Source: Marinobacterium rhizophilum (GTDB lineage Bacteria; Pseudomonadota; Gammaproteobacteria; Pseudomonadales; Balneatricaceae). Taken from it: a stretch of DNA of 64,000 nucleotides. Position numbers and translations under genes: made by a program. Below the pieces are notes generated by a model, which searched no databases, had not been told where the DNA came from, and was given only the letters and a program-made list of their open reading frames with translations. Shown here piece after piece: positions 8,989 through 16,510 of this stretch (positions are counted from its first letter, which is position 1; each line of letters opens with the position of its first letter). The stretch lies in NCBI RefSeq assembly GCF_024397915.1, contig NZ_CP073347.1, forward strand, positions 868,001 through 932,000, given 5' to 3'.

Positions 8989-9273
8989 GGTATAACAACA
9001 CGTTCAGCGACGTATCTTGGTAGCGAGCAGTTTGTCGATGAGATGCAAAAGCGTATTAACGAAGCAGACCGCTTGCTCGAAATTCCATCGGCCCAGCGGC
9101 GGCCGCTTGCCAAACCTCTGGACTACTACGTCAAGGTGACTGCTTCGCGTAACGAAGCGATCGTCAAAGCGCCTGCCAGTAAAGGTTATAGTATGAAGTT
9201 AATAGGCGAGTACTTCGGCTTGCACTATTCGCGGATAAGCCGGATTATCAGTGAGGCAAAAGACAAGACTTGA
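8989..9273 (+). pseudogene. REP-associated tyrosine transposase (RAYT) C-terminal remnant
   Basis: The frame reads YLGSEQFVDEMQKR, then SAQRRPLAKPLDYYV, and ends SMKLIGEYFGLHYSRISRII-SEAKDKT. This is the usual C-terminus of IS200-like RAYT/Y1 proteins (helix-turn-helix tail). The N-terminal two-thirds with the catalytic HUH and Tyr motifs is absent, and the frame is closed by a stop at 8986. The only ATG, at 9043, would give 76 residues. It is a dead fragment lying between the broken attC and the broken intI. Confidence 0.75.
8990..9012 (+). other. 5' half of an attC site after the HNH gene
   Basis: GTATAAC (8990-8996) is the exact reverse complement of GTTATAC (8163-8169) at the start of the cassette, as expected for the R'' and R' core sites of one attC. 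It is followed by AACACGTTCAGCG, which resembles attC left halves. The right half is missing because transposase-remnant sequence begins here. Confidence 0.5.
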
Positions 9274-9583
9274 CCCCATTCTCCTCGCGCCCGATGAATT
9301 GCCTGTACAGAAATACGACCGCATTGAGTGCTGTTTTTTGCGTATTTATGGCGACAGAACGTTCATTGGCCAGATGGCTCAGCCAGGCATCAACCTCTGG
9401 CGTCCCCATAGACTCCGGATGGCGCTTGTTGTGGAAGCGAATGAAGTCGCGAACCCATATGCAATAGGTCTTTTCCGTGCGGTATGCCATTTGGCGGGCC
9501 CGGATAAAGGCCCGGAAGCGGTCCATGAACCGAACGGGGTGGGCAGGCAGTAGCTTGGGGATATCGTCCATTGGCAGCTCCAT
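9248..9583 (-). pseudogene. intI: Integron integrase (IntI-type tyrosine recombinase), 3' truncated
   Basis: The 111 codons read on the minus strand give only the N-terminal SAM-like core-binding domain of an IntI-type recombinase. Features are MDRFRAFIRARQMAYRTEKTY, WVRDFIRFHNKRHP and VDAWLSHLANER, then TQKTALNAVVFLYRQFIG. Full IntI proteins are about 320-340 residues; the catalytic R-H-R-Y domain is gone. Similarity ends near 9281, where sequence typical of a RAYT element end (GACTTGACCCC) starts. The start region has a LexA-type box immediately upstream. It is certainly inactive as an integrase. Confidence 0.75.
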
Positions 9584-9594
9584 AGGATTTTATA

Positions 9595-9610
9595 CTGTAT
9601 TTATATACAG
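9595..9610. promoter_or_regulatory. LexA (SOS) box upstream of intI remnant
   Basis: CTGTATTTATATACAG fits the gammaproteobacterial LexA consensus CTGT-N8-ACAG perfectly. It lies 12 bases upstream of the intI start codon. SOS control of integron integrases through LexA is established knowledge, so the placement supports the intI call. Confidence 0.8.
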
Positions 9611-9726
9611 TATTGTTCGGGGTCATGGGTTTCGCAAGCGGGATAAACGGCCTTGCAGGCCAGTATCCTGGCGTGTGGCTAAAAGTTCGCTGATACTTAT
9701 TTGGAATCATAAAGTTACAATGCATA

Positions 9727-9890
9727 GTCGAAAAGTGGATATGAGGCTTGGTGATCGTTTTGTCAGATGCAGAGATTGAGCAGATGACCTGAAGGACCCA
9801 TGCTGCTTGGCTTTGCGCCCGTTTTTGACGAAAATTGATCAGGAAATACTGGCCTCAGGCAAATCGGCCTCCGAGGCTACGATACAAATG
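9727..9890. other. attI-like integron site, copy 2
   Basis: This 164-base block matches 7998-8163 and ends at G9890 followed by TTAGATGC. The class 1 attI1 site ends in a very similar ACAAAGTTAGATGC. It lies between the divergent intI start (9583) with its LexA box and the first gene to the right, which is the canonical place of attI. Confidence 0.6.
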
Positions 9891-9934
9891 TTAGATGCTT
9901 TCAAATATCCAGCACATAAATTGAAGAGGAAGTA

Positions 9935-11143
9935 ATGTACGATTTTTTATCATCAGGCGCATTTGTTGAAACCTTTACTTTGGAACCCTATGCAAAGGGG
10001 TTTTTAAGCGATCTCACCTTTGCCGTAAAAGACAATATTGATATTTCAAACTATAAAACCTCTTACGGTAGTCCATCATGGTCTGCAAAACATGATACAC
10101 CTACTCATAATGCTCTTTGTGTTGATCAATTATTAGGATATGGCGCAACTTGCCTTGGTAAAACGGTATCGGATGAGTTCACCTATAGCTTAGATGGTGA
10201 GAATTATTTTTTTGGCACACCGATAAACCCCGCTGCTCCAGATAGAATTCCGGGTGGCTCGTCAAGTGGTTCCGCATCAGCGGTTGCATGTGGGTTGGTT
10301 GATTTTGCCATTGGCACGGACTCAGCTGGATCTTTGCGTGTTCCTGCCAGTCTGTGTGGTGTTTATGCAATGCGTCCAACGACACACCGAGTTTCTGAAG
10401 CCGGTGTGTTACCTTTTGTGCCAAGTACAAGCACTGTTGGTGCGCTAGCAAGTGATTTAGGCATTCTTTGTAAAGCAATGAAAGCTTTGCTGTCAATTGA
10501 GGAAACATCACCAGAGCATATACAAAACATTTATCTTCTTGAAGATGCATTTGCCATAGCAGACAGTGAAGTCGCAAAGGCAATAAAGTGTAAGATTAAA
10601 GAGCGCTTATCTAGCAGGGATATAAATGTAACCTCGATTACGTTAAGCGATATTCTCAAAGAACCGATGACACTTGAGAAATTGAATGTTGATATTTTAA
10701 GACCAGTGCAAACATTTGAATTTTTGAACACTGTTGGGAATTGGATTGATGCTACATCCCCTGATTTAAGCCCATTTTTTGCTATGAAGTATGAAACAGT
10801 ACGTAATTTTGATCGAAAAAAAGTTAATGATTCGCTGATGCTTAGTGAAAAAATGTTTAATCGAATAACTTCATTTTTTCAAAAAGGCGATTTAATACTA
10901 TTTCCAACAGTGCCAACTATTGCGCCATTGAAAGGGGCCTTTGAACAAATGGAGACTGCAATGGATTTTTACGATAGAACAATGGCTATTACCGCGTTTT
11001 CAGGAGTTGGTAAACTGCCTGAAATAACCATCCCAATTGCAAAAGTTGATAATGTGCCTGTTGGCTTGTCTATCGCAGCTGGCTTTTATCAAGACGAATA
11101 CTTAATTTCGGCAGTAAAAAAGCTATTTCAAGAAAATCTCTAA
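9935..11143 (+). CDS. Amidase-signature hydrolase, probable integron cassette gene
   Basis: A 402-residue amidase-signature enzyme expected to hydrolyse a carboxamide. The catalytic triad is visible: Lys32 in FAVKDNID, the cis-Ser in PGGSSSGSASAV (residues 106-117), and the nucleophile Ser133 in GTDSAGSLRVPAS. It is shorter than typical GatA (about 480), with a reduced C-terminal part, and is AT-rich compared with the core genes. The gene starts 45 bases after the attI-like crossover, and the reverse complement of that core site (TCTAAC) overlaps its stop codon, as in a gene cassette. The substrate is unknown. Confidence 0.85.
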   Translation: MYDFLSSGAFVETFTLEPYAKGFLSDLTFAVKDNIDISNYKTSYGSPSWSAKHDTPTHNALCVDQLLGYGATCLGKTVSDEFTYSLDGENYFFGTPINPAAPDRIPGGSSSGSASAVACGLVDFAIGTDSAGSLRVPASLCGVYAMRPTTHRVSEAGVLPFVPSTSTVGALASDLGILCKAMKALLSIEETSPEHIQNIYLLEDAFAIADSEVAKAIKCKIKERLSSRDINVTSITLSDILKEPMTLEKLNVDILRPVQTFEFLNTVGNWIDATSPDLSPFFAMKYETVRNFDRKKVNDSLMLSEKMFNRITSFFQKGDLILFPTVPTIAPLKGAFEQMETAMDFYDRTMAITAFSGVGKLPEITIPIAKVDNVPVGLSIAAGFYQDEYLISAVKKLFQENL

Positions 11144-11159
11144 CACCTATGAGCCGTCC
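11139..11159 (+). other. Candidate attC start after amidase gene
   Basis: TCTAAC (11139-11144) is the reverse complement of the GTTAGA core at 9890-9895, as expected for R'' of the amidase cassette. No matching right half was found within 150 bases, so the site may be broken by the adjacent IS remnant. Confidence 0.35.
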
Positions 11160-11269
11160 CCACGTCAATAGGCATTAAAAAATTCTAGGCTTTTCGCCCA
11201 TACTTGCTCTTTAATAATTTGATCTGCTTGCTTCGTATTTCCGGTCCGTTGACCACCGATGAATGCGGC

Positions 11270-11628
11270 AACAAACACCTATTGAGGGTCTCTTATGCAC
11301 CTGAGGTGCTGCCACTTCCGGGCATCCTGCCACGCGTGTGGGCCACTAGAAATAACTCGGTAACCCCGATCCTCCCATTCAAGAGGGTTGGATCATCCAG
11401 GATGTACCCGTTAGTCGGCGGGTTTGACCGGGGCGCACGCATACAAATTGTTAATTCCGGAAGCGGTCCGACAGCCCATCTAATCAAGGCGTCCGGGTTA
11501 TCCGGCGGCAGCGATCAGGAGGATTTCGAGGTCTGGCCTCAATGACATACCCATTTTAGGGTTCCCCCGTCATTATCGCTGGCACCGATCGATCCCCGTT
11601 AGGCGTTGAGCTTGGACTGCCGGCCCGC
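11270..11628 (-). mobile_element. Noncoding 3' part of IS110/IS1111-type element
   Basis: This GC-rich segment lies downstream (in the minus direction) of the truncated IS110 transposase and holds no credible gene. A long noncoding region on the 3' side of the transposase fits the IS1111 subgroup, where a bridge/seekRNA is encoded. No element end could be fixed by eye. Confidence 0.4.
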
Positions 11629-12246
11629 TTAACTTAGAAACTGTGCTTCATCAAACATTCGACCTCGTTTCAGCATGAAGTAGACCGTCCGGCCCAGTTT
11701 GTGCGCCAAAGCGGATAAGGCTTTGGCTTTGCTCATCCGCTTCTGCAGGTGCTTCAGGTACTGCTGGCCCCTGGTGTTGTTGCGCAGGTACAACACCGCC
11801 GCCTCGGAAAAGGCCCATTTCAGATGAGCATTGCCGATCTTGGCGCCGGAGGTGCCATAGGTTTTACCGGCCGATTCCGCCTTGCATTTCACCAGGCGGG
11901 CATAGGAGGCAAACTGCTGCACCCGGTTAAAGCGCTGGATATCGCCGATCTCGTAAAGGATGGAGAGCGCCAAAATCTGACCGATGCCCGGAACCGAACG
12001 CAGGATGACATATTCCTGATAGTCATGCTGCCGGGCATGCTTGTCGATGAAACCTTCCACTGAACTCAGTTCACGGTCGTAGAAATCGATCAGGTGCAGA
12101 TCCATGTCGACACTGCGCTGTACGCTGGGATCCTCGAAACGGCCCTGCATCAGGGCCCGGTTTTGCACATAACGCAGGTTCAGGTCGATGGGTTCCAGGT
12201 TGTACTGGCTGTTGGTGTTCTTGATATGGGTCAGCAACTCGCGAGA
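11629..12246 (-). pseudogene. IS110-family transposase, N-terminally truncated
   Basis: About 205 codons remain of a roughly 400-residue transposase. The conserved C-terminal Transposase_20 domain is present (LRSVPGIGQILALSILYEIGD, then FASYARLVKC and GNAHLKWAFSEAAV). The N-terminal DEDD (RuvC-like) domain is lost. The break is at 12246, exactly where an inverted-repeat element begins (12247-12374). Codons read upstream of that point are foreign. The copy cannot move itself. Confidence 0.8.
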
Positions 12247-12374
12247 TCCGGGGACAGTATACCTAACTCGATGATCTCGATTCTGCAATCTGGGTTCATT
12301 CGCGTGACAATCGAGCTTAGCTGTGGCAGGAGCATGACAGTGCGCATGAGGAAATTAAGTATACTGTCCCCGGA
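12247..12374. mobile_element. 128-bp MITE-like element with RAYT-type inverted ends
   Basis: The ends TCCGGGGACAGTATAC (12247-12262) and GTATACTGTCCCCGGA (12359-12374) are perfect reverse complements. I recall this palindrome type as common at the flanks of REP-associated tyrosine transposases. The interior has no coding capacity. It truncates the IS110 transposase. The following bases to 12586 hold no gene, apart from a short palindrome AGGAAGCTTCCT. Confidence 0.7.
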
Positions 12375-12586
12375 ACTAAATATCTGAGAGTAAACAGAAT
12401 TATTAGAAAGGGTAAAGTATGTTCTATGGCTGGTTAATTCTACACCATCGGTATACTTGAGTACGGCTCATCTAAGGAAGCTTCCTCGGTTAAGCGGTAT
12501 TGCACAGGTTTTTATTCTTTAAAGGGTGGATAGATCAAGATTGATACGCTAAAGTAGCGCGCTAAACCGGCAATAAGGATATAGAG

Positions 12587-12988
12587 ATGTTAAGGACTAC
12601 ATTGGGATTAGTAGCGTTGCTAACACTAACAGGCTGTGCTTCCTCCAGTAATATTATAAATGCACCTATTGATGCTGGAATATCAAGAAATTTCAATGCG
12701 CCCTATAGCCAAACAAAAAGACTCGCGCTTGAAAGCGTTCAAGGTCTGAATGTTGATATCAACTCGACTAAGGACTCTGGCGGAGCCTTTTCTGTTGTGT
12801 TTTCAAAGCCAATGTCCGCATTCAGTTGGGGTGAAGTAGGCAGAATAATCGTATTGGATATAGCTCCCCAGAGCAGAGTCACGGTTTTTAGTGAAAAGCG
12901 AGTCAAGACGCAAATTACCGGAACTGATAATGACCAGTTTGCACAATCAATTTTTGAAGGCATAGATCATGCGCTGGGTAATAATTAG
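12587..12988 (+). CDS. Lipoprotein of unknown function
   Basis: A 133-residue protein with a lipoprotein signal ending in LTGC (Cys17), so it should be anchored in a membrane facing the periplasm. The mature part (about 115 residues) has no family I can name. Alternating hydrophobic stretches such as RIIVLDIA and SRVTVFSEKRV suggest a small beta-rich domain. An AAGGATAT site precedes the ATG. Its 3' end overlaps the next lipoprotein gene by 20 bases, so both are likely one operon. Confidence 0.7.
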   Translation: MLRTTLGLVALLTLTGCASSSNIINAPIDAGISRNFNAPYSQTKRLALESVQGLNVDINSTKDSGGAFSVVFSKPMSAFSWGEVGRIIVLDIAPQSRVTVFSEKRVKTQITGTDNDQFAQSIFEGIDHALGNN

Positions 12989-13367
12989 TCTGGCGGCTGC
13001 GTTTTTTGTAACAGGCTGTGGCGGTCTGGAACGTCAGAATTATCCGGTTAACGAAAGCAGGGTGCATGCTGTCGGGGTTGTTAAACATATTCAGCCATAC
13101 ACTGGTAAAACTTCAGAAAGCGGCTTGTCAAGGGCACTTTGGGGAGCTGCTGCTGGTGGAATCGTGGGCATAGCGGCTGGCTTCGCAGATAAAGATATAG
13201 ACTCGTTTGACGCATACAGTTACCTGGTTATTACTTCGAAAAATGAAGTATTTACAATTAGAAGCTATATGAAGGCTGAAGTGGGCGATTGCGTGGCAAT
13301 ATACAGGCCGGAGGAAAGAGATTTATATACAGTTGTTAATAGACCCGTCCAGCAGTGTGAGTCATAG
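12969..13367 (+). CDS. Lipoprotein with glycine-rich membrane-like segment
   Basis: A 132-residue lipoprotein (lipobox VTGC, Cys17). The mature part has a Gly/Ala-rich segment ALWGAAAGGIVGIAAGF that resembles the glycine-zipper of SlyB/Pal-type outer-membrane lipoproteins. This is followed by a domain with two Cys (DCVAIY and QQCES) that may form a disulfide. It overlaps the preceding gene by 20 bases and is followed directly by two hairpins. The exact function is unknown. Confidence 0.7.
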   Translation: MRWVIISLAAAFFVTGCGGLERQNYPVNESRVHAVGVVKHIQPYTGKTSESGLSRALWGAAAGGIVGIAAGFADKDIDSFDAYSYLVITSKNEVFTIRSYMKAEVGDCVAIYRPEERDLYTVVNRPVQQCES

Positions 13368-13422
13368 CCAAGTTACACTTGGCTAGCTAGAAAAAGTCTC
13401 GTCAGTAATGTCGGGGCTTTTT
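13366..13422 (+). terminator. Two successive hairpins, the second a likely Rho-independent terminator
   Basis: AGCCAAGT/ACTTGGCT form a hairpin at 13366-13384 that overlaps the stop codon. Then AAAAAGTCTCG and CGGGGCTTTTT (13391-13422) form a stem ending in a T-run. This should end transcription of the two lipoprotein genes. Confidence 0.7.
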
Positions 13423-13630
13423 CAACTACGGGCTTACAGCTTAGGGTTAGAAGGCCCGATACGTTCTCACCCGAATCGTAGGCCGTGGGTAAGTATTATA
13501 TTTTTTCCTCATGGCTCAGTAACAAGGCTAAAAGAAAGACCTGACTTCGTGTATTGGTTAATTATCTGTTCTACTCGCTATATGAGTGAATCGATTACTA
13601 ATGCGCGGCGTTTTAAACTAAGAGAAATGC

Positions 13631-14269
13631 ATGGAAAGATCAGATTCGTTTATTGTCGGTTTTTGGGCTTCTATATTCAAAGTCCTTGGTTCGTTTTCTT
13701 TTTTTAATCTTATAAGGAAAGTTTTTCCGAGAGCTAGAACAGGACGTTTTTCGGAAATATGGGCTTTGAGTCACGTCATATTATCCGTAGCTTCTGTTCC
13801 TGCTGTACTATATATAAAAAATGAATATATTGGTTTTGTGATAGCAATTTATGCGCTGTTAAGGGTATATGAGGTTGTGATTTATCAAGCTAATGTGCTT
13901 TTGTTCGACGAATTCAGAGCGATAAAAGCAGGTAAAGATTATGCGCTTCATGGTTATAGGCGGATAGTTATTTTACTTATGCAGAACTACTTTGAAATTA
14001 TCTTTTGGTTCGCCGCCCAGTATATCTTTTTCAAAAGTATGTTTTCTTTTTCTGTAGAGGGTTCTCACGAAAGCGTATTAGGTGCGGTATATACAAGCTT
14101 CGTGGTTATGACGAGCTTTGGTTATTATAACGTTACGCCTTTAGGGGTGCTTGCTTACTCTTTAGTTATTGGACAGGCAATGATTGGTTTGTTTATGACT
14201 TTGCTAAGCTTAGCTCGCTTTATTGGTGTCATTCCAACCCCTAAGTCACTGGATGTCACTGAGCAGTGA
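13631..14269 (+). CDS. Membrane protein with ion-channel-like pore loop
   Basis: A 212-residue, low-GC membrane protein with hydrophobic segments at about 44-62, 66-92 and 112-134 and a C-terminal one at about 171-200. Between the last two lies VYTSFVVMTSFGYYNVTPLG (153-172). It resembles the pore helix and filter of two-TM potassium channels (consensus T-x-T-T-V-G-Y-G-D-x-x-P), but the filter reads SFGYYN. A K+-channel-like family is therefore inferred; conductance is not certain. It ends 9 bases before the next gene's ATG, suggesting one transcript. Confidence 0.65.
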   Translation: MERSDSFIVGFWASIFKVLGSFSFFNLIRKVFPRARTGRFSEIWALSHVILSVASVPAVLYIKNEYIGFVIAIYALLRVYEVVIYQANVLLFDEFRAIKAGKDYALHGYRRIVILLMQNYFEIIFWFAAQYIFFKSMFSFSVEGSHESVLGAVYTSFVVMTSFGYYNVTPLGVLAYSLVIGQAMIGLFMTLLSLARFIGVIPTPKSLDVTEQ

Positions 14270-14278
14270 GTTGCTTTG

Positions 14279-14749
14279 ATGGGCGCGGGCAAAAATTACT
14301 ACAATCAAGGCAGTCAGATGCTTCGCGGCGCTACTTTCATCGATAGATATAAAAATATGACAGCATTATTGGTTTCCGTAATCGTGTGGGGAATTGTGGC
14401 GTTCATGTCTACTGATGACTACTGTAGGATGCATGAGAAAAATGCACTGCGGTTCTTTGTGGTTACAGGTATTGGGCTAGCCGTGGTAGGGGTGTGGAAC
14501 TTTGAAATAGATCATTTTATTCTGGTTTCCATTCACGACTGGTTATTAGTTGGCTTTTTTCCTATTTTTCTGCTGTATTTGCGATTTAAGAAAAAAATTG
14601 ACGGCAATAAATTCGATAATCAAAATTGCGAACTAGAGATTGACGCCAGCCTCGACCAGAAATTGGTTAGGCGGCTTCGGGCTCTGACTGCAATCATGTG
14701 GGCGTATGCAGCCTTGATTATGGTCGTGCATGTTTGGAGTAGAATCTAG
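14279..14749 (+). CDS. Membrane protein of unknown function
   Basis: About 156 residues with membrane segments near 28-46, 60-78 and 84-104, a charged stretch, and a C-terminal segment near 136-154. I do not recognise the family. The ATG at 14279 is preferred over the adjacent TTG at 14276. It follows the channel-like gene by 9 bases and shares its low GC content, so a joint function is possible. Confidence 0.6.
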   Translation: MGAGKNYYNQGSQMLRGATFIDRYKNMTALLVSVIVWGIVAFMSTDDYCRMHEKNALRFFVVTGIGLAVVGVWNFEIDHFILVSIHDWLLVGFFPIFLLYLRFKKKIDGNKFDNQNCELEIDASLDQKLVRRLRALTAIMWAYAALIMVVHVWSRI

Positions 14750-14965
14750 ATCTGATCGAGCATCCAAAACAGATAGATTCGATACCATGGGATTGAACGT
14801 TGTCGGGGCGCGGGGTCGGGTCTTCTCTTTTTTTTCTGATCTCACCCCGTAATCCAGGCCACGGCTTCATGGCTAGTCAAAGTGAGAACCTTGGAGAATA
14901 ATGCAGGGGAGCTTGGTTTCAGTACATGTTTGGATATTAATCCTCAAGGAGCTTAAGACAGTAAG

Positions 14966-15460
14966 ATGGATGATCTAATCAAGATAATGATGCTGGGTGT
15001 ATTTGCGACGGTGTTGATTGATGTTTGGTCTGTTTTCTCGAACAAAATCTTGCAACTGCCAAAAGCCAACTGGGGAATGGTTGGCCGCTGGTTGGGTCAT
15101 ATCCCGAAAGGAAAGTTGATTCATAACCCGATTGGTGCTTCGTCGGCGATAAAGTACGAAAGCGTTTTAGGTTGGGCATTCCATTATCTTGTCGGTATTG
15201 CCTACGCTTATATTTACGTTGTGCTTGTTGTGCGCTACCTGGATGCGCCTTCACTGTTAGCCGCATGGGCTTTCGGGATGGTTACGATTCTGGCGGCCTG
15301 GCTGATAATTCAGCCCGGTTTGGGGGCGGGTATCTGTGCAATCAGGGCGCCCAGGCCCGGCATGGCGAGGATTCAGAATGTTGCCATCCATACAATCTTC
15401 GGTGTGGCGCTCTATTATGGCTGGCTGTGGGTTAATGTTCTTTTCCCGGAAACCGCCTGA
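14966..15460 (+). CDS. DUF2938 family membrane protein
   Basis: A 164-residue inner-membrane protein of unknown function matching the DUF2938 pattern: ATVLIDVWSVF at the start, then NWGMVGRWLGHIPKGKLIHNPI, and LGWAFHYLVGIAYAYIYV. There are about four membrane helices. AAGGAGC stands upstream of the ATG. No neighbour indicates its role. The 256 bases after it hold nothing recognisable. Confidence 0.8.
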   Translation: MDDLIKIMMLGVFATVLIDVWSVFSNKILQLPKANWGMVGRWLGHIPKGKLIHNPIGASSAIKYESVLGWAFHYLVGIAYAYIYVVLVVRYLDAPSLLAAWAFGMVTILAAWLIIQPGLGAGICAIRAPRPGMARIQNVAIHTIFGVALYYGWLWVNVLFPETA

Positions 15461-15716
15461 CGGTTACCGACGGATGCAGGGAAACTGGCCGCCACTGGCC
15501 CGAAACCAAAATCCCAGGAACTGCTGGCCCTGGTCACAGCAGGTCCGTACCGCAAGCCACGCTCCGTTTGAAAACCTGGTTGGTGATCTTGCGGGCGCGG
15601 TGCTTTGCCTCGGTGCTTCGCCTAAGTAGCCACTGCAAATCATGCCTAACCGGCGCTGTTGGTGGACCCTTTAGTTTTCCGCTTCACTCTGTCCACTGTG
15701 CCTTCGTGCGCACAAT

Positions 15717-16046
15717 TCAGTTCACTCTCATCGCATCGATATGCCAGCAGACGCGCTCGAACAGGGTTAAATCTCCGGTACAGATGAGTTCCAGTGGAGA
15801 CTTGCCGTCGTAATAGGGGTCGTCATGGGGGCTTGATATGTAACGGTATGCGTCCTCTGGGTCGTCAAAGATTGTGCCGAGGTCTGAATGGATATTGAGC
15901 ACAAAGGTCACGCGCTCGCATTGTTCCTCGCTGAGGACCAGGGGAAATGGCTGGTCAGGGTCGAGCTGCAGGGTAGTGAGCGCCTGGTTGGGCGTGCACT
16001 GCCATTGGATGAGAATATGCAGCGCATTGGATAGGCCGGTGCTCAT
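15717..16046 (-). CDS. Orphan MbcA/ParS/Xre-type antitoxin-like protein
   Basis: A protein of about 109 residues that follows the plan of antitoxins with a DUF2384 toxin-binding domain. It has an N-terminal helical part (HILIQWQCTPNQALTTL), then LSEEQCERVTFVLNIHSDLGTIF, DPEDAYRYIS and GKSPLELICTGD, and a final ERVCWHIDAMR. I start at the Met giving MSTGLSNAL; 15 further codons are open upstream. Such antitoxins normally pair with a RES-domain NAD-degrading toxin, and no RES gene is next to it. It may be an orphan or act as a regulator. Confidence 0.6.
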   Translation of the reverse strand: MSTGLSNALHILIQWQCTPNQALTTLQLDPDQPFPLVLSEEQCERVTFVLNIHSDLGTIFDDPEDAYRYISSPHDDPYYDGKSPLELICTGDLTLFERVCWHIDAMRVN

Positions 16047-16510
16047 AGGTTTAACCCCCCGATTAGCGTTCTTTGGTTGTCCCGCCGGCACCTACCCGGC
16101 CACCGGAACATACGGGTAATAGACAAAGTGCAGTATAGATGCCGCCTGGCTGCAAGCTTGGCAGGTCACGGCCATCGGTGCCAGACCGGCACATACAGGC
16201 AGCGGGCAGAGCTGGGGGCACGCACACGATCAGGCCGATGGCTGTCATTTGCTCGAGCCTGAACCCCTGCAGTTGAGCGAGCGCATTGATCGGCAGACTG
16301 ACGCCACTGGACATCGCGATCACCAGGGGGAAAACCCGCAAAACCGGGCCCAAGGTTGCGGCGGCTCAATACCTGCAGCCGCATGAAAGGCCCGCGGCGC
16401 CTTTTACGGCACGAGGAGGAGGAGGCCTGGTGGAACCGATCTTCAGGCAGGCGGTGGTACCGGCGCCGGGGGTTATCAGCAGGACATACGGCAAGGCTTG
16501 CCCCTGTTAC
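16047..16510. other. Gap between antitoxin-like gene and yoeB, possible gene debris
   Basis: No intact gene. A minus-strand frame around 16230-16350 reads a hydrophobic stretch (FPLVIAMSSGVSLPINALAQL) that could be the remnant of a membrane protein, but I cannot assign it. Confidence 0.3.

Noticed and set aside
11293..11487. Minus-strand ORF of 64 codons next to the IS110 fragment
   Set aside because: It lies in the presumed noncoding end of the element and has no start signal or domain; kept only as part of the mobile-element remnant.
11598..11604. GTTAGGC as a further attC core site
   Set aside because: It matches GTTRRRY, but no complementary R'' or attC-like hairpin was found around it, and it lies in the IS110-type remnant.
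13408..13707. Plus-strand ORF of 99 codons overlapping the channel-like gene
   Set aside because: It has no family features and overlaps the better supported membrane protein in another frame.
16063..16353. Minus-strand ORF of 96 codons
   Set aside because: It has a short hydrophobic stretch but overlaps the start of the antitoxin-like gene and has no ribosome site or family features; at most a gene remnant.
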